Positions 32,055-44,096 of a DNA stretch of 64,000 bases are shown one piece after another; the first letter of the stretch is position 1; each line of letters begins with the position of its first letter. A model generated the notes under the pieces. That model was not told where the DNA came from, made no database searches, and saw only the letters and a program-made list of their open reading frames with translations. The position numbers and the translations under genes are program-made. The DNA lies in contig SIJG01000100.1 in the NCBI GenBank assembly GCA_023374025.1, positions 10,200 to 74,199 of the forward strand, given 5' to 3'. The stretch is from Heterodera schachtii. Taxonomy: Eukaryota > Nematoda > Chromadorea > Rhabditida > Heteroderidae.

Positions 32055-35000
32055 ATGGATCTGATCGGAGGTGGCGGAGGCGAGCCATCCATCAACGAAC
32101 TGATCCGTCGAGTTCAGGTAAAGTGCCGCTTTTAGCGACTCGCTCAAAGTTTCCAACAAATATTTGTATCAAAATTCAGGAGATCGGCGGCATGTTCACC
32201 TCCAGTGTGGACAGTTGTCAGCAGAGCATTCGCACAATGACCGGTGGCACGCCGTTGGAAGCGCGAACAGTGGCCAATCTTGTAAAAATTCCCACAAAAT
32301 TTTGTGTGGACATTTGTAAAAGTGATTGATGGTCGTGTCAGATCACCGCAATGGTCGCCGCTTCGGAGTCACCTTTCTCGGCACAGAAAAGCAACTGGGA
32401 GCTGATGTTAAGCGGCGTGGGCAGCGGAGCGGCGGCAATTCCTTCATTTGAAGGCGCAACTTTTGTGGCCGCGGTCCGAGCGGAGGTTCATTTTTTGGTG
32501 TCATGACAAATCGTACAAAAAGCATTGCTTAGGTTAGGCCTAGGCTTTAGGCTTAGGCCTAAGCTTAAGCTTTTCTTTTGTAAAATACGGGTTGAATTTT
32601 GTACGAGTTGCCATTGACCGGGTTTTTTGGTCTAAATAGGCATGTAAAACTCTTTTTTTTTTTTGCTACAGGCTCCTTCGCTTGATTGGCATGAAGTGTT
32701 TGCTGGACTTGGTCAGTTTTTCAATTTGTAATTTTGGCGTCGCTTTTGTCTTCAATATTTGTTTAACTTTCAGACAATCCAATCTTCCAAATACGCACCA
32801 AAACCGGCCTCCAACTGCTCACACTGATTCTCCTCTCCGGCATTGCACCGAATCCATTCCCTGTAGGCCTTCTCTACCGGCCGTGGAGCGTCAACAAACC
32901 CGGACAGGTTTTCACCATTTACTATTTAGTAACAAGAAACGGAACCGAAATTTGCGTTTATTATCGGTAAAAATAATATTGCTTACCCATTTTTGAAATA
33001 TAAAAGTTTTCCAAAAAATGGATTAACAAGGGGACCAGCTTCACTCATTTTTTTGTTTCTTTGCAGTTGTCTTGGCTGACTCAAATCATTCACCATCCGG
33101 ATGTGTTCAGCGTTACAGACTATCCGCAGTAAATTCTTTTCAAACCTTTGAAAATTCATTAATTGTCGCCTCTTTCTCTTTAGTCATCCGGTCAACCTCA
33201 GCTGTCTCAAGGTTTTCCCTGACGAACGAAATGTCAGCGTTTGGAAGTGTTTGGATCTTGTTGAGGTTTTCACAATTTGATTTTTTTTTTTTTCGCAATA
33301 CAACAATTTTTTGCTAATTTGTCAGATACTCTTCCGACTCGGCGAAGTGCCTGCTCTCGACACACATGTATTGTTTCCATTGCAATTGCTTTTCACTGGG
33401 TTTTACCACGAGACTTTCTTTTGCAGGTCATTGGTCTGTTTCGAAGCCCCGGTCCCATGCTGTTGTGTCCCGATCTGCTCTTTCTTGGCACTGTACAAAT
33501 AAATGTTGGTTTTTTACGACTATTGGTTTATCAAAAAAGAAGTTACAATGTCTTGGGGCTTTTGAAAATCTTGACAAAAACGAGGTTGCGTATCGCTTCG
33601 AAATTTTTTTCCCTTTTTTACAGATGCCACTGACTCAATTGCGCGTCTATGTGCTGAAGTGTCTCATCGCCACTTTGTTGTCCGGTCATGCGAACACTGT
33701 GGCGGTCCTTCAATTTGCATTGAGTTCGGAGAAAAACAAAATGCAAATGCATGAAATTCTTCGAAATTCAATGGTCGGGTACTACTCGCAAAATCTTGAG
33801 GTATGTGCAATTGCCTTTTTTTTTGTTACCGAATAACAAAATCAAATTGAATTTGTCCCATTTTGAAGGACCAGGGTCGACTGACGCGCATTCTCGAAAT
33901 TGCGCATGAGCTAAAAATTCTGGGAGAACTGCTCAACATGACCCAATTTGCGTTCGTCATCGACTTGGCCACACTCGCCGCCCGACGCGACTATCTGAAG
34001 TTGGACAAATTCATCGGTGACAAACTGAGCGAGCATGGCGAACGCTTTGCGCAAGACATGTGCCATTACCTGCGCCGTCGTTGCCCCGTGTTGACCACCA
34101 TAAACCCGTTGGCCAACGACACTTTCCACTCCATGTTCTCCACTTTGCAACAGCGGGCAGCCTCTTGGCCAGTGATCACGGCCGACTTGAACCAACTAAT
34201 TGCGCAGATCAGCCGAGGAAAGGTTGGTGGTCGAACCAGTCACAAACACACAATAATTTTGGAATTTGCTAATGCACACACCGAGTCAATTTTGGGCTCC
34301 AGTTCAAAAAAGTAAATGTATGTGTGGCGAAGTGGTTTTTGTAAGATTGCAAAGGAACAAAGGGAGGAGGTTCGAGTCCGTTATGCAACATGGATATTCT
34401 ATTTATTTTTGTCCAAATAATTAAAAAATGACCATTTTTGATAATTGTTTTTGAAGCTTTTTCCCAACCAAATTGGACAAACTTATTATCACTCGAAAGC
34501 TCTCGGCAAGGATAAGCTTTTTCTAAACAAATGCTAAGCAATTTGATGAAATTGCAAAAAGATATGGGTGTTCAAAACTTGCAACTTTTGAGTTTGACCA
34601 TTGACAAAATTAAATTTACTATAGAAAGATGCAGAATTTTTTTCTCTACCGATTTGCAAAATTTGGTGTTGATTTAACAACAAGCAGGAAAAATGTTCAA
34701 CAGGATGAAGTGAATGTTTTTTTTCATAATAATAAAAAATATTAGATAGTACGCCAAAAGGAGAGAAAAATTAAAGAAAAAAAAAGTTATTTTATAATTG
34801 CAATATTTTTGTTCGTTTTAAACCATCCTGGAGGTTTTCATGGTCGCAGAATTTGATTCTGATACCCAATTCGGCCCACTTCGAAACCCGGACTCGAACA
34901 AAAAGTCGAAAATTAAATAATCAAAATCGGATTCTGCGACCAATGAAAACATCCAGGATGGTACAAAATCAAAAAAATAAATAGAATCTATAGCAATATC

Positions 35001-38000
35001 AATACCGCCAGTGAAATTTTCGTTAAAATTGGTGGATTTGTCAATAATTTCGAAAATAATAAACTCCTGTTCAGGCAACACCGGCATCAGCACAGCAATT
35101 TGGAGGCGTTGGTACTGCTGGGGCTGGCACTGGTGTCAATCCGTTTGTGCCGTTGAAAGGACCGGGCGAGCCGCGGATGTTCGGCGCTGCGTCAAACCCA
35201 GCAGCATCGGGCCTTGCCAACGCGTTCACAATGTTCCGCCAGCAGCACGCCGACCAACAGCAGCAAATGCTGCGAAGCCTCCGTTCCACGCCCGGCGCCG
35301 CGGAGTTCCACGACTTCCGTCTGACCTCGCAAATACCGCCAAGTCCGAGCAGTCAACAGCAGGCCGAGTTTGGAGGTAATAAACGCGACGTTTCATTTGT
35401 AATACAAGCATTAGTACAACCTTCTATGGTTAAAAGGTTCCATAATTATTTGATTTCTTGGTAATGGGCCGTAATAAATTAAACATCAGTTTTGGGTGGT
35501 TTCATTTTTGTAAATTGTCCAGTTCCGGTGAGCTTATCCCAATGCTTATATATATGCTTATGATATGACAATTAGTATATTCCAATTTGTTTATAGAAGA
35601 CTTGGCCACCGCGGTGTTCAGTGAAGACATACAGGAAGAAGCGAACTCATATTTTCAGCAGGTTTCATTTGCCATCAACATTAACTTAATTGTAATTTTC
35701 CTCTTTCTCTGTGTGTCCACAGATTTATGCTCCGAATGGTCGTATGTCTGTCAATGATTTCATCGCAAAACTCAAAGGTTTTCGTCATTCTGGAAACATC
35801 AAAGAGCGCGTGAGTATTTGTTTTGTCAACACTCACAATGATAAATCCCCTTTTCCTCCGCCTTTGAAAGAAATTTTTAAAAACTTTTTTTAATACAAAA
35901 AAATAAATGAGAGAACTCTGAAAAGCAAAACCCTTTCCATGTCTTTCTTCTAGGAATTGCTGCTGTGTGTGGTGAAGAATTTGTTTGATGAGTATCGCTT
36001 CTTTCGCGAGTATCCGGAGAGGGAATTGCGCACCACGGCCGAAGTTTACGGAGGAATCATTCGGGAAGAGATAATTTTGTGAGTTTTATTTTTATTTTTT
36101 GAATTCCATCGCTATTAGGTAGCCATTATTTAAACCATTCATTTTTAGGAACATCCAATTTGCGACAGCCATTCGACGTGTAATTGAATCGCTGAATGAC
36201 GAGCCGGGCAGCATGCTTTGGACGTTTGGCATTGTGGCACTGAGTGCGTGTCGCGCATGCCTCTACAAATACCCCAAAGTGTGCCACATGATCATCAACA
36301 CGAACAGCTATGGCCGCTTTCCGCCCGGTCTGAAGGACTACGTCAGTGCCGGTGCGCTGGGCCAACTGCCGATGAATCACTCCGCGGCACATGACGTCGG
36401 CCTGTTTGCGTCCAACCAACAACCACAGCCGTTCTTTCCGCCTGCCACCGGTGAATTCAGCGTCCCAATTGTGCCGATGGCGAAAATGTCCATGCCGGGC
36501 CTTGGCGCCGCCGCTGCGAACATGCGATTTGCCGCGCCCACTGGGGGGACGAGCACGGTCTGAACCTAACCGAACGACGAAAAACATGGATTAATTTTTG
36601 ATATTTAGGGAAATTCCATTCTGAATGTGACCAACGTGGACACGCTGATCTCGGCCACCGAACGCGAAGGCACCCAAGTAAAACAGCCGCCACAACAAGT
36701 GCTCGAGAAAGTTGCATTCACCTGCAACAATTTGTGCACGAACAATTTACTCGACAAAGTCAGTTTTTGTCATGATGATTTGTTGACAATGGAATGGAAA
36801 GATTTTTCAACGTATTGTTTGCTCGTTCAGACTCAAGAATTGACTCAACTGATCCGCGAAAACGGTGACGAATTCTTGGAATGGTTTGCCCAATATTTGG
36901 TGATGAAGCGCGTCACTGTGGAACACAATTACCAACAACTGTACAACAGTTTCCTGGTGTTGATTAACAACACCGCGCTGGACAACTACGTGAAGAAGGA
37001 GACGTACCGCAACATCAACATTCTGCTCAAAAGTGACAAGCAACAGTCGGTGTCCAATTTTGGCGATCGCCAACTGCTGAAGAATTTGGGCCATTGGCTT
37101 GGCATTATCACCATCGGACGAGATCGGCCAATCTTGAACAAGGACTTGGACATGAAATACCTGCTCTTCGAAGCCTTTTACAAAGGACAACAGGAACTGC
37201 TGTACATTGTGCCGTTCGTGGTCAAATGCATCACCGCAAGTGCCAAGAGTCAACTGTTTGGGCCCCACTGTGGTTGGGTGTACGCCATTCTGAAGGTGCT
37301 CGCCGAAATACACAACGAGCCCGACCTGAAGCTGAACTTGCGCTTTGAAATTGAAGTGCTCTGCAAGGAGTTGAACGTCGACTTGAGAAGCATTGAGGTT
37401 GGCAGCTACCTGAAGGAGCAGCGACGTTTAGGTGAGTGTGAAACAAAGAAAATTTCCGATGATTGAGCAAAATCTCATTTTTAAGCCCAAATTGGTGCCG
37501 CCCTCCAAACTCGGCACAACTGCCGCATCTCCAACATTGGCACAATGTCAACTGCCACCCATCCAACCACCGCACATTGGCGCTGGGATTTCGTCACACA
37601 GCACGACCGATTATACACCCACTGACATGGCGAACATCCTCACTGAAATGAGCATCTCCAGGAAATATTCACCGGCCAGTTATACGCCCGGCGGATCGCA
37701 ACAACAAGTTTCATCATTGACAACCCATCAGACCCTGCCCACCTTCAACTACGCGGACATTGCTTTACAATCGGGTGCATATTTGTCCATTATTTAAGTT
37801 GTTGCAAATTTTGTTTGTATTTTAAGGGATTTTGCAAATCATCGTCATTCCTCCGCATTTGATGCTTTTCCAAGTTCATCCGCAGCTTAAAGCGACATGC
37901 AAAATTGCTATTAATCATGCAATCAAGGATGTCTATGGTAATTGAATTCATTACATAGTTAATTGAAATTACCATTTGTTTTTGGGTGGCGTCGCTGACC

Positions 38001-41000
38001 GCGCCATTAGCGTTGCAATTGCCGCCACTGAACAAATTTGTCGCAAGGACTTCAGCTTGGACTCGAATGAGCAAAATTTGCGTCGTGGAGCCCACCAAAT
38101 GATGCGTTCAATGACTGCCGCCATCGCGTCAATTACGTGCCGTGAACCGTTGTCACAGCAAATGAACAGCATTCTGAAAATGTATCTGACCGACGCAATG
38201 GGAAATGTTCTGCCCGGAAGTGACCAAGCCAAAATGGTGGAAGAAGCGGCCACCGCTGTGACGGACACGAACATTAACATCGCCACAAACTTCGTCGTGA
38301 AAAATGCATGCGAAAAAGCGGTTGCCGACATTGAGAAACGGCTTGAGTCGGAGTACGTGTCGCGCAAAACCGCCTCAGACGACCGTCCGTTCCAAGTTGA
38401 CGCGGACATGGCGGAGATGAGTGAAAAAGTGCCGGAAATGATCAGACTGAAGGAGGGGCCGATCAGTGAGGCGATGCTGAAGGTGTACGACGACTTTTCA
38501 TCGTATGTTGTGAAATTTTGATGATTTATTTCGTCCCAATTTTTTAAATTTTATTGGAAAATTTTGTAGGAAAATCTGCGGCTTCAAACCGCTCGCACCC
38601 GAGGACAGATTTATCGAGTTTACAAAGCCTGGTCTGATGAACACACCGACTGCTGCTTCTTCTCGAACGCCGACAAATGTGCTCGCCCCACCGTTCATCC
38701 CTTCCAGTCAAATGTCCATGACCGATGTTCGTACTCCGACCACCACTCTCCATGGCGTCATCCCTTCCCATCATCCGCCACCCATTGGTCATTCCACCGC
38801 GCCCATTATGTCCGCCGAAAGAATGGCACTTCCGCCCGGCATTTTCTCTGAAGGCCGCGGCGCCTTTTGCCCGGCGCCAGGCAACGAATTGGGCGTCCGG
38901 ACTGAGGACCAAATTCTGCAGAGCAAAGTGGAGAACATCCTGCGCGAATGGATTTCCATCTGTTACACTCCGATGGCGCAAAAAGATCCGCAACATGCGC
39001 TCGCTTACATCGTCCAAATGGTACTTTCGCGTGTTTTCAAAAAATTATACAATTTTTTTGGAATTTTTTTTAATTTAGTAATTTTCTATTGTAAATTAGT
39101 AAATTTTTGAAATTTCTCGGCGGGAGGGACGAGCTTCTCCCGTACTTTCGTCATTAGTTTTGGGATTATTTTATTCTATTGAATTCAACAAAAAATCGTA
39201 GATGCACGACAATGGAGTTCTCGCGACCGATGAAATGATTACCAAATTCTTCCGTCTGTGTGCCGAAATTTGTTTCGACGTGTCGTACAGACTGTTGAAA
39301 AATGAAAGTTCGGGTCAGTCAACGGTGGTTCGTCAACGCTGTTATTATACGCTTGATGCATTCACCAAGCTCACTTGGTGAATGATTACAATTTTTGGCA
39401 TATTTTTCCGATTTTTCTTTTTTTACTAATAAAAATTGTTTTAGTTTAATGGTCAAGTACAGCGATGGTCAACATCACTCAACCAAGGTCAATCTGTTGA
39501 AAAAGATTCTCGCAATTCTGACAACTGCTTTAAACAACGACCACGAACAGCAAAAGTTCGCTTTTAACGGACTTCCATTCCATCGGATCCTCGTCATCAT
39601 GTTCAACGAGTTGACCTCTTCCGACCCAGTATTGGACTCCATCCAGTTGAACATCTTGGAGTCCTTCGGGTATTTATCATATACATGGACACTTAGAATT
39701 CGGTTTTGCCAAAAAACCCTCTTCCCCCCCCCCCCCACCTCATAGGCCGAATTCATGAAATTGAAAACTCGTACAATATATTGTTTTTTGCTTTCTTTAG
39801 ACAAGTGCTGTTTCTGCTGCAGCCTCGCCGTGTGCCCGGCTTTGCCTACCATTGGTTGGACATCATTGGCCATCGCAATTTCATCGGTCGTCTGCTTTCG
39901 GAGAGCCAGGACTTGGCCCGTACCAGTGCCATGTACACCCAACTGCTGCTGTGTCATCTCAAATTTTTGGCACCCTTTTTGCGCAATGTTCAACTGCCAA
40001 AGCCCATTGCTTACATCTACAAGGGCACTCTGCGTGTGCTGTTGGTACTTTTGCACGACTTTCCAGGTTTTACCCAGTTTCACCGCCATTCATTCGGCTT
40101 TCAATTTCAAGAAATTCTCTGCGAATACTACTACATACTGTGTGATGTGATCCCGGCGAACTGTGTTCAGTTGCGCAACTTGGTGCTCAGCGCTTATCCG
40201 TGCGACATGCGTCTTCCCGACCCGTTCACCGAGACAATGGCCCGGGTATTTTTTCCGGGATCATTTCCCACCACCGCCGTCCCCCTGAAATTTTTTAAAA
40301 ATTTCCAAACCTAGAAAATTTCAAGAAAAATTTTCTTTAATTATTTTTTCAAAATTTTTGATGAATTACTAACTTAAAATTCTTTAAGATTGAGTGTCTG
40401 CCCGAAATGAGCAACCATCCGAAGATGCACCGCGAGATGACCAATGTTGTGCCGTCCGAACTGCGCAAACGCATTGACGCCTACTTGGAGACACGGTCCG
40501 TCGTCTATCTGTCCGACTTGCCCTCCATGCTGTTGTCCCACCCGCCTGCACACATCAACAACAACACCAACCAATCGCAGAAGTCACAGCAGCAGGACGT
40601 GCCGTCCTCGTCCTCCTCTTCGTCGGCATCGCATCAGTCGCCGCCAAACAACAGCAGCAACAACAACGGAGGCGGCGGCGGTGTTTCATCGTTCACCACC
40701 ACAACTACCAAATACGCCATCAGTGTGGTGAATGCGGTGGTGATGTACGTCGGTGTGCGTGCCATTGACTCCATCCATGGCAAGGGACAGCGCGTCTCCA
40801 TGGAAACAATTGCGCACAGCCCGTTCATGGACATTTTCCAAAATTTGGCCGTCTCACTGTGCAACGAAGGCAATTTTTTTTTTTTTTTTGCTCATTATTA
40901 CAGTAATTACTAAAAGGCTTTTTATGATATTTTGGCAAATTATTACTGCATTCTTGAAATGTTTGGCTAATTAGTACTAATTGTCAATGTCCCTTTTCAG

Positions 41001-41606
41001 GTCGCTATTTGCTGTTCAATGCCATTGCCAATCAGTTGCGTTACCCGAATTCGCATACGCATTACTTCAGTTGTACACTGCTCTACCTGTTCTTGGGTGC
41101 CAATTCTAAGCACATTCAGGAGCAGATAACTCGGTAAAATGTTGCTTATTGTCAATCCCAATGTCGATCAATCCTCCCAGTCAAGCATTTAAATTTGTGA
41201 TTTCAATTGTTTCACAAATTGTTATGGTAATTCAAAACCGAAAAGTACGGTACCGTCGATAACTTTTACGTGTTTAAAACAATTTAGGTAAAAACGTTTT
41301 GCTTTTTACCAATTTTAATTTTTTCTTTCCACAGTATTCTCTTTGAACGTTTGGTTGCTCTCCGTCCTCACCCGTGGGGCCTGTTGATCACATTCATCGA
41401 GCTGATCCGCAACCAACGCTACGGCTTTTGGAAGCACGAATTTGTTTATTGTGCCACCGAAATTGAACGGTGAGTGAGCATTTATTTATTGTTTGGCGCT
41501 TTATTTGGTCACACAAATTCATCCCATTTTTTTCAGTTTGTTCCTCAGTGTTGCAAATTCCTGCAGTGTAAGCGGGCCGGAAAGCCATCACTCGAACGGA
41601 ATTTAA
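32055..41606 (+). CDS. CNOT1: CNOT1/NOT1, CCR4-NOT complex scaffold
   Basis: Many short exons run from [19 protein letters not shown] to the terminal ESHHSNGI with TAA at 41604-41606. First exons: 32055-32117, 32180-32281, 32342-32485, 32672-32711, 32774-32907 and 33067-33128. NOT1 holds the CAF1/CCR4 deadenylases and NOT2/3 for mRNA decay. Signature blocks: the N-terminal HEAT region ([33 protein letters not shown]); the CAF1-binding MIF4G region at 36.6-37.4 kb ([43 protein letters not shown]); the DUF3819-type region at 37.8-38.5 kb ([32 protein letters not shown]); and the C-terminal NOT1 domain at 39.2-41.6 kb ([42 protein letters not shown]). Linkers are Gln/Ser/Asn-rich. The intron at 37938-37985 appears to end in GG. 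An intron at about 34.2-35.07 kb holds repeats. Confidence 0.95.
32529..32570. repeat. TTAGGC-rich interstitial patch
   Basis: Within CNOT1 intron 3, four TTAGGC/TTAGG units are interleaved with CTAGGC and CTAAGC, and much of it is palindromic. TTAGGC is the nematode telomere unit. The tract is too short and irregular to be a telomere. Confidence 0.45.
34318..34390 (+). pseudogene. tRNA-like sequence (Pol III A and B boxes) in a CNOT1 intron
   Basis: TGGCGAAGTGG at 34325-34335 matches the tRNA A box and GGTTCGAGTCC at 34369-34379 matches the B box perfectly, at tRNA-like spacing. The acceptor arms (gtatgtg against atgcaac) and the T-stem pair poorly, so this is not a working tRNA. It is either a tRNA pseudogene or the head of a SINE. 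Confidence 0.55.
34822..34962. repeat. Inverted repeat (38-bp arms) in a CNOT1 intron
   Basis: accatcctggaggttttcat and ggtcgcagaat at the left pair with attctgcgacc, atgaaaacatccaggatggt at the right around a loop of about 65 nt. Likely a small fold-back element. The loop holds the ttcgaa...gactcgaa motif seen also near 59110 and 61325. Confidence 0.6.
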
Positions 41607-42365
41607 AAGTGTGATTGCGTTTAATATTAAATATATGTATTAGTGACGAATTGTGTTTATTCTCGATCCTATTTTCCTCATCCCCTCCCCCAAGTCGTCA
41701 TATATACTCCCTATGTTTATTTGTTTTTGTTTTTTACCTTTATAGCAATTTGTATAATTCAGCCCATGACCAACCAATCACTGTTGTGCCCCCGGGTAAT
41801 TGTAAAATAAACAGCATTATTGGTCCTTTTACTTATTTTTTTCACTAAATAAAAACCATTGTTTTAACCACTGTTCAAATGCATTATTAAGCGAATGATG
41901 GTCATTCATTCTTTGTGTATTAATTTTGAAGAATCATAATAAAAGTCGGAATTGTCACACTTATTCGAACTTCGTAGGTCAAAATGGACGGTTTAAAATA
42001 AGGAGGGGAGAGGACAAAATTCATCAGCGGCTACTGATAATGGTTATTACATGCTCCCAGACTCAAATTTTCGCTACATATTCGGCTTCAATTTCATTTT
42101 TTGGTTAAAAAACCCGGCCCCTAATAATCCGAATCTGATTTGAAAAAAGTCAACAAAATTCTACACATTGAAAAAACGAATTTTGCCTAAAATTTTTTTT
42201 GCTTACATTGTTTATTCACACACACATACATATACATACATCCACACACGCAACAAATTGGAATGACAACGGTTTTTGGGGGATTGTTCATGTGAGATGG
42301 GGGTTTACAATACAATACAAAACAATGGGGGGTCAGACGATCCGATTTCTCCGCACGCATCGTTC
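41607..42365. other. Intergenic region 3' of CNOT1
   Basis: Convergent spacer between CNOT1 and the phosphatase remnant. No clear AATAAA was assigned with certainty; an aataaa occurs at 41807 and another near 41850. No gene seen. Confidence 0.4.
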
Positions 42366-43195
42366 TCAGTGCAGTGCCACCATCCTTCTGTGTGCAGTTA
42401 GTGTGTGTGTGCGCGCGTTCTGTCCGTCCGTTCGTCTCGTCCTCAGGCCGGCGGGAAGCGCGTGATTGTGTGGCTCAGGTCCGGCGCCATCGATCAGCAG
42501 CGTGGCGCCCGTGTTGTTCTTGCCGTTGTAGCGAGGGGCCGAGAACAAGGTGATCAGAGGTGGCGGTCCACGAAGTATTGCACGCCGTTCATGACGAGCT
42601 GAAAAAAAAGTGGGGGAAAAACTATTGATATAAAAACAATGTGAAATCAAAAGCAAAAAACTCACTTGATGCGCTCGGACGATGTAGTCGATGCCGAGCA
42701 GGTTGCGCACGCTCTCGACCACGTCCGCGCCGAACACGACGCGGCTCCTCTGCTGCTGTTCGGGGCGACACCTGTGATACTCGTCGACGGGAGACGTACT
42801 GCTGCTCCGGCGGGAGGCCATGCGTTGTGAAGATCTTCTTCAGGTCCGAGAATTGTCCATGGATGTCGCACACGATGACGGCCGGCGGGTGGATTCTGAC
42901 GAGCGTCGGCTGCGCCCGGAAGGCGGTCTTGGCCGCTTTGCAGAGTTGTTTGAGTTCCTCGTCGGTGATCTGTTGGAAAAAGGGGGGGGGGGGAAATTAA
43001 TTTTTTGATCAAAAAGCAAACACAAAAAACTCTACCTCAGCCCGTGAAGCGATGAGGAGGCGAGCGGTTGACCTTCGAGATGATCGCGTCCAGTTGGCCG
43101 CGGGTCAGGCGCGGCGGTCGGAGATGAAGCGTTGATTCCTTCTGGATGTTGTAGTCGGCCAGAGTACGTCCGTCCTCGAGCTGTTTTCCTGAAAA
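42366..43195 (-). pseudogene. Ubiquitin-PP1 phosphatase fusion remnant
   Basis: Reading the minus strand, an exon at about 43040-43189 follows a TTTTCAG acceptor and encodes the ubiquitin C-terminal part [19 protein letters not shown] then TLHL, where the LRLRGG end is altered. It runs straight into [17 protein letters not shown], which resembles a PP1 N-terminus, and hits TGA. The exon at 42666-42969 encodes ITDEELKQLCKAAKTAF, VCDIHGQFSDLKKIF and GLPPEQQYV (PP1 metal-binding DIHGQ block). It then jumps in another frame to VVFGADVVESVRNLLGIDYI and VRAHQ, so about 180 residues (GDYVDRG, GNHE and the GG-L-P block) are missing. The last exon (to 42366) has LVMNGVQYFVDR, a frame break, then LITLFSAPRYNGKNN. 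Catalysis is impossible as it stands. Confidence 0.75.
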
Positions 43196-43249
43196 TAAGG
43201 GATTTTTGTTTAAAAATGATTAATTAATTTTTTTTTTTGAAGAAAAAAT

Positions 43250-43377
43250 TTCTACTTCATCCGTGAAGCGATGTGGAGACGAGCGGTTGACCTTCGTGAT
43301 GATCGCATCCACGAAGCCGCTTGACAGGCTGGTCCCTCCACGAAGGCGCAAAACGAGATGCAGCGTCGACTTGACAA
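43250..43377 (-). pseudogene. Second ubiquitin-tail exon fragment, with intact LRLRGG
   Basis: The minus-strand frame reads STLHLVLRLRGG, the exact ubiquitin C-terminus, followed without interruption by TSLSSGFVDAII and TKVNRSSPHRFTDE, then a GTAGAA donor at about 43254. It is a paralogue of the 43040-43189 exon and shows the undamaged form of the junction. It lacks the earlier ubiquitin residues. The di-glycine would be the expected cleavage point of a ubiquitin extension protein. Confidence 0.7.
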
Positions 43378-44096
43378 AATTTGGTCATTTTTTGACAAAA
43401 ATCTGTTAATAAATCGCATTAAAAATCGCAATTTTTCCCGGCGGCGCCTATTGGCGCCACCGGATCCATATCCATACCCCAAAAATTTTTTTTTTAAATC
43501 TGCGGCAAAAAAAAGCGTTTTTAAATGCAAGGAAAAGTCGTCGCTTGGCTTTTAATTGCAAAAATTGGCCTTTTTGGTGAAAATCTGTTAACAAATCAGA
43601 ACGAAATTTACAAAAAAAATTTCCGCAGGCGCCTATCGGCACCGCAGGACCCTCAGTCCATTTCCCAAAAGTTTTGCAAAAATGCGCCGCAAAAAAATTC
43701 TTAAAAGTCTGATTTTTTTCATCTCGAGTGCACTGAAATTTTCGATTTGTTAATTTCCTCACCAAAATTTTTAAAGATGATAATCGGAGGCGAAAAATAT
43801 AATTTTTAATACATTTCTGATTAAATAAATTGTAAAAATAACTGTTTTGAAGTGTTCTGATTTTCGACCCCAAAATCTGATTTTTTGGGCCCAATGTTCT
43901 GATTTTGAAAATTTTTCGATCCGGGTCAATGGCAACTCGTACAATTGGCAACGGGAGCAGGAAGGTTCGCCGACGGACGATTCGCCGATAAGATGTGGGA
44001 CAGAATGTTTTTAAATAAAATTGAAATAAATCAGAAACTTACTGGAAAACTAATCAATTTAAGAAATACCTACATATGTCTTTCGGGAGAACTGTT
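43378..44096. other. Repeat-rich spacer
   Basis: Two GC-palindrome copies (43437-43463 and 43623-43648) and AT-rich DNA. Long minus-strand frames here are Lys/Phe-rich noise. A gtacgagttgcca-type motif (43930) recurs at 32605 and 44640. Confidence 0.4.

Noticed and set aside
32529..32570. A telomere or chromosome end
   Set aside because: Only a few irregular units inside an intron of a conserved gene.
34318..34390. A functional tRNA gene
   Set aside because: A and B boxes are perfect but the acceptor and T stems do not pair, so it was recorded as tRNA-like only.
43448..43951. 167-codon minus-strand frame rich in Lys and Phe
   Set aside because: It covers AT-rich spacer and two GC-palindromes; there are no splice signals or motifs, and it crosses repeat DNA.
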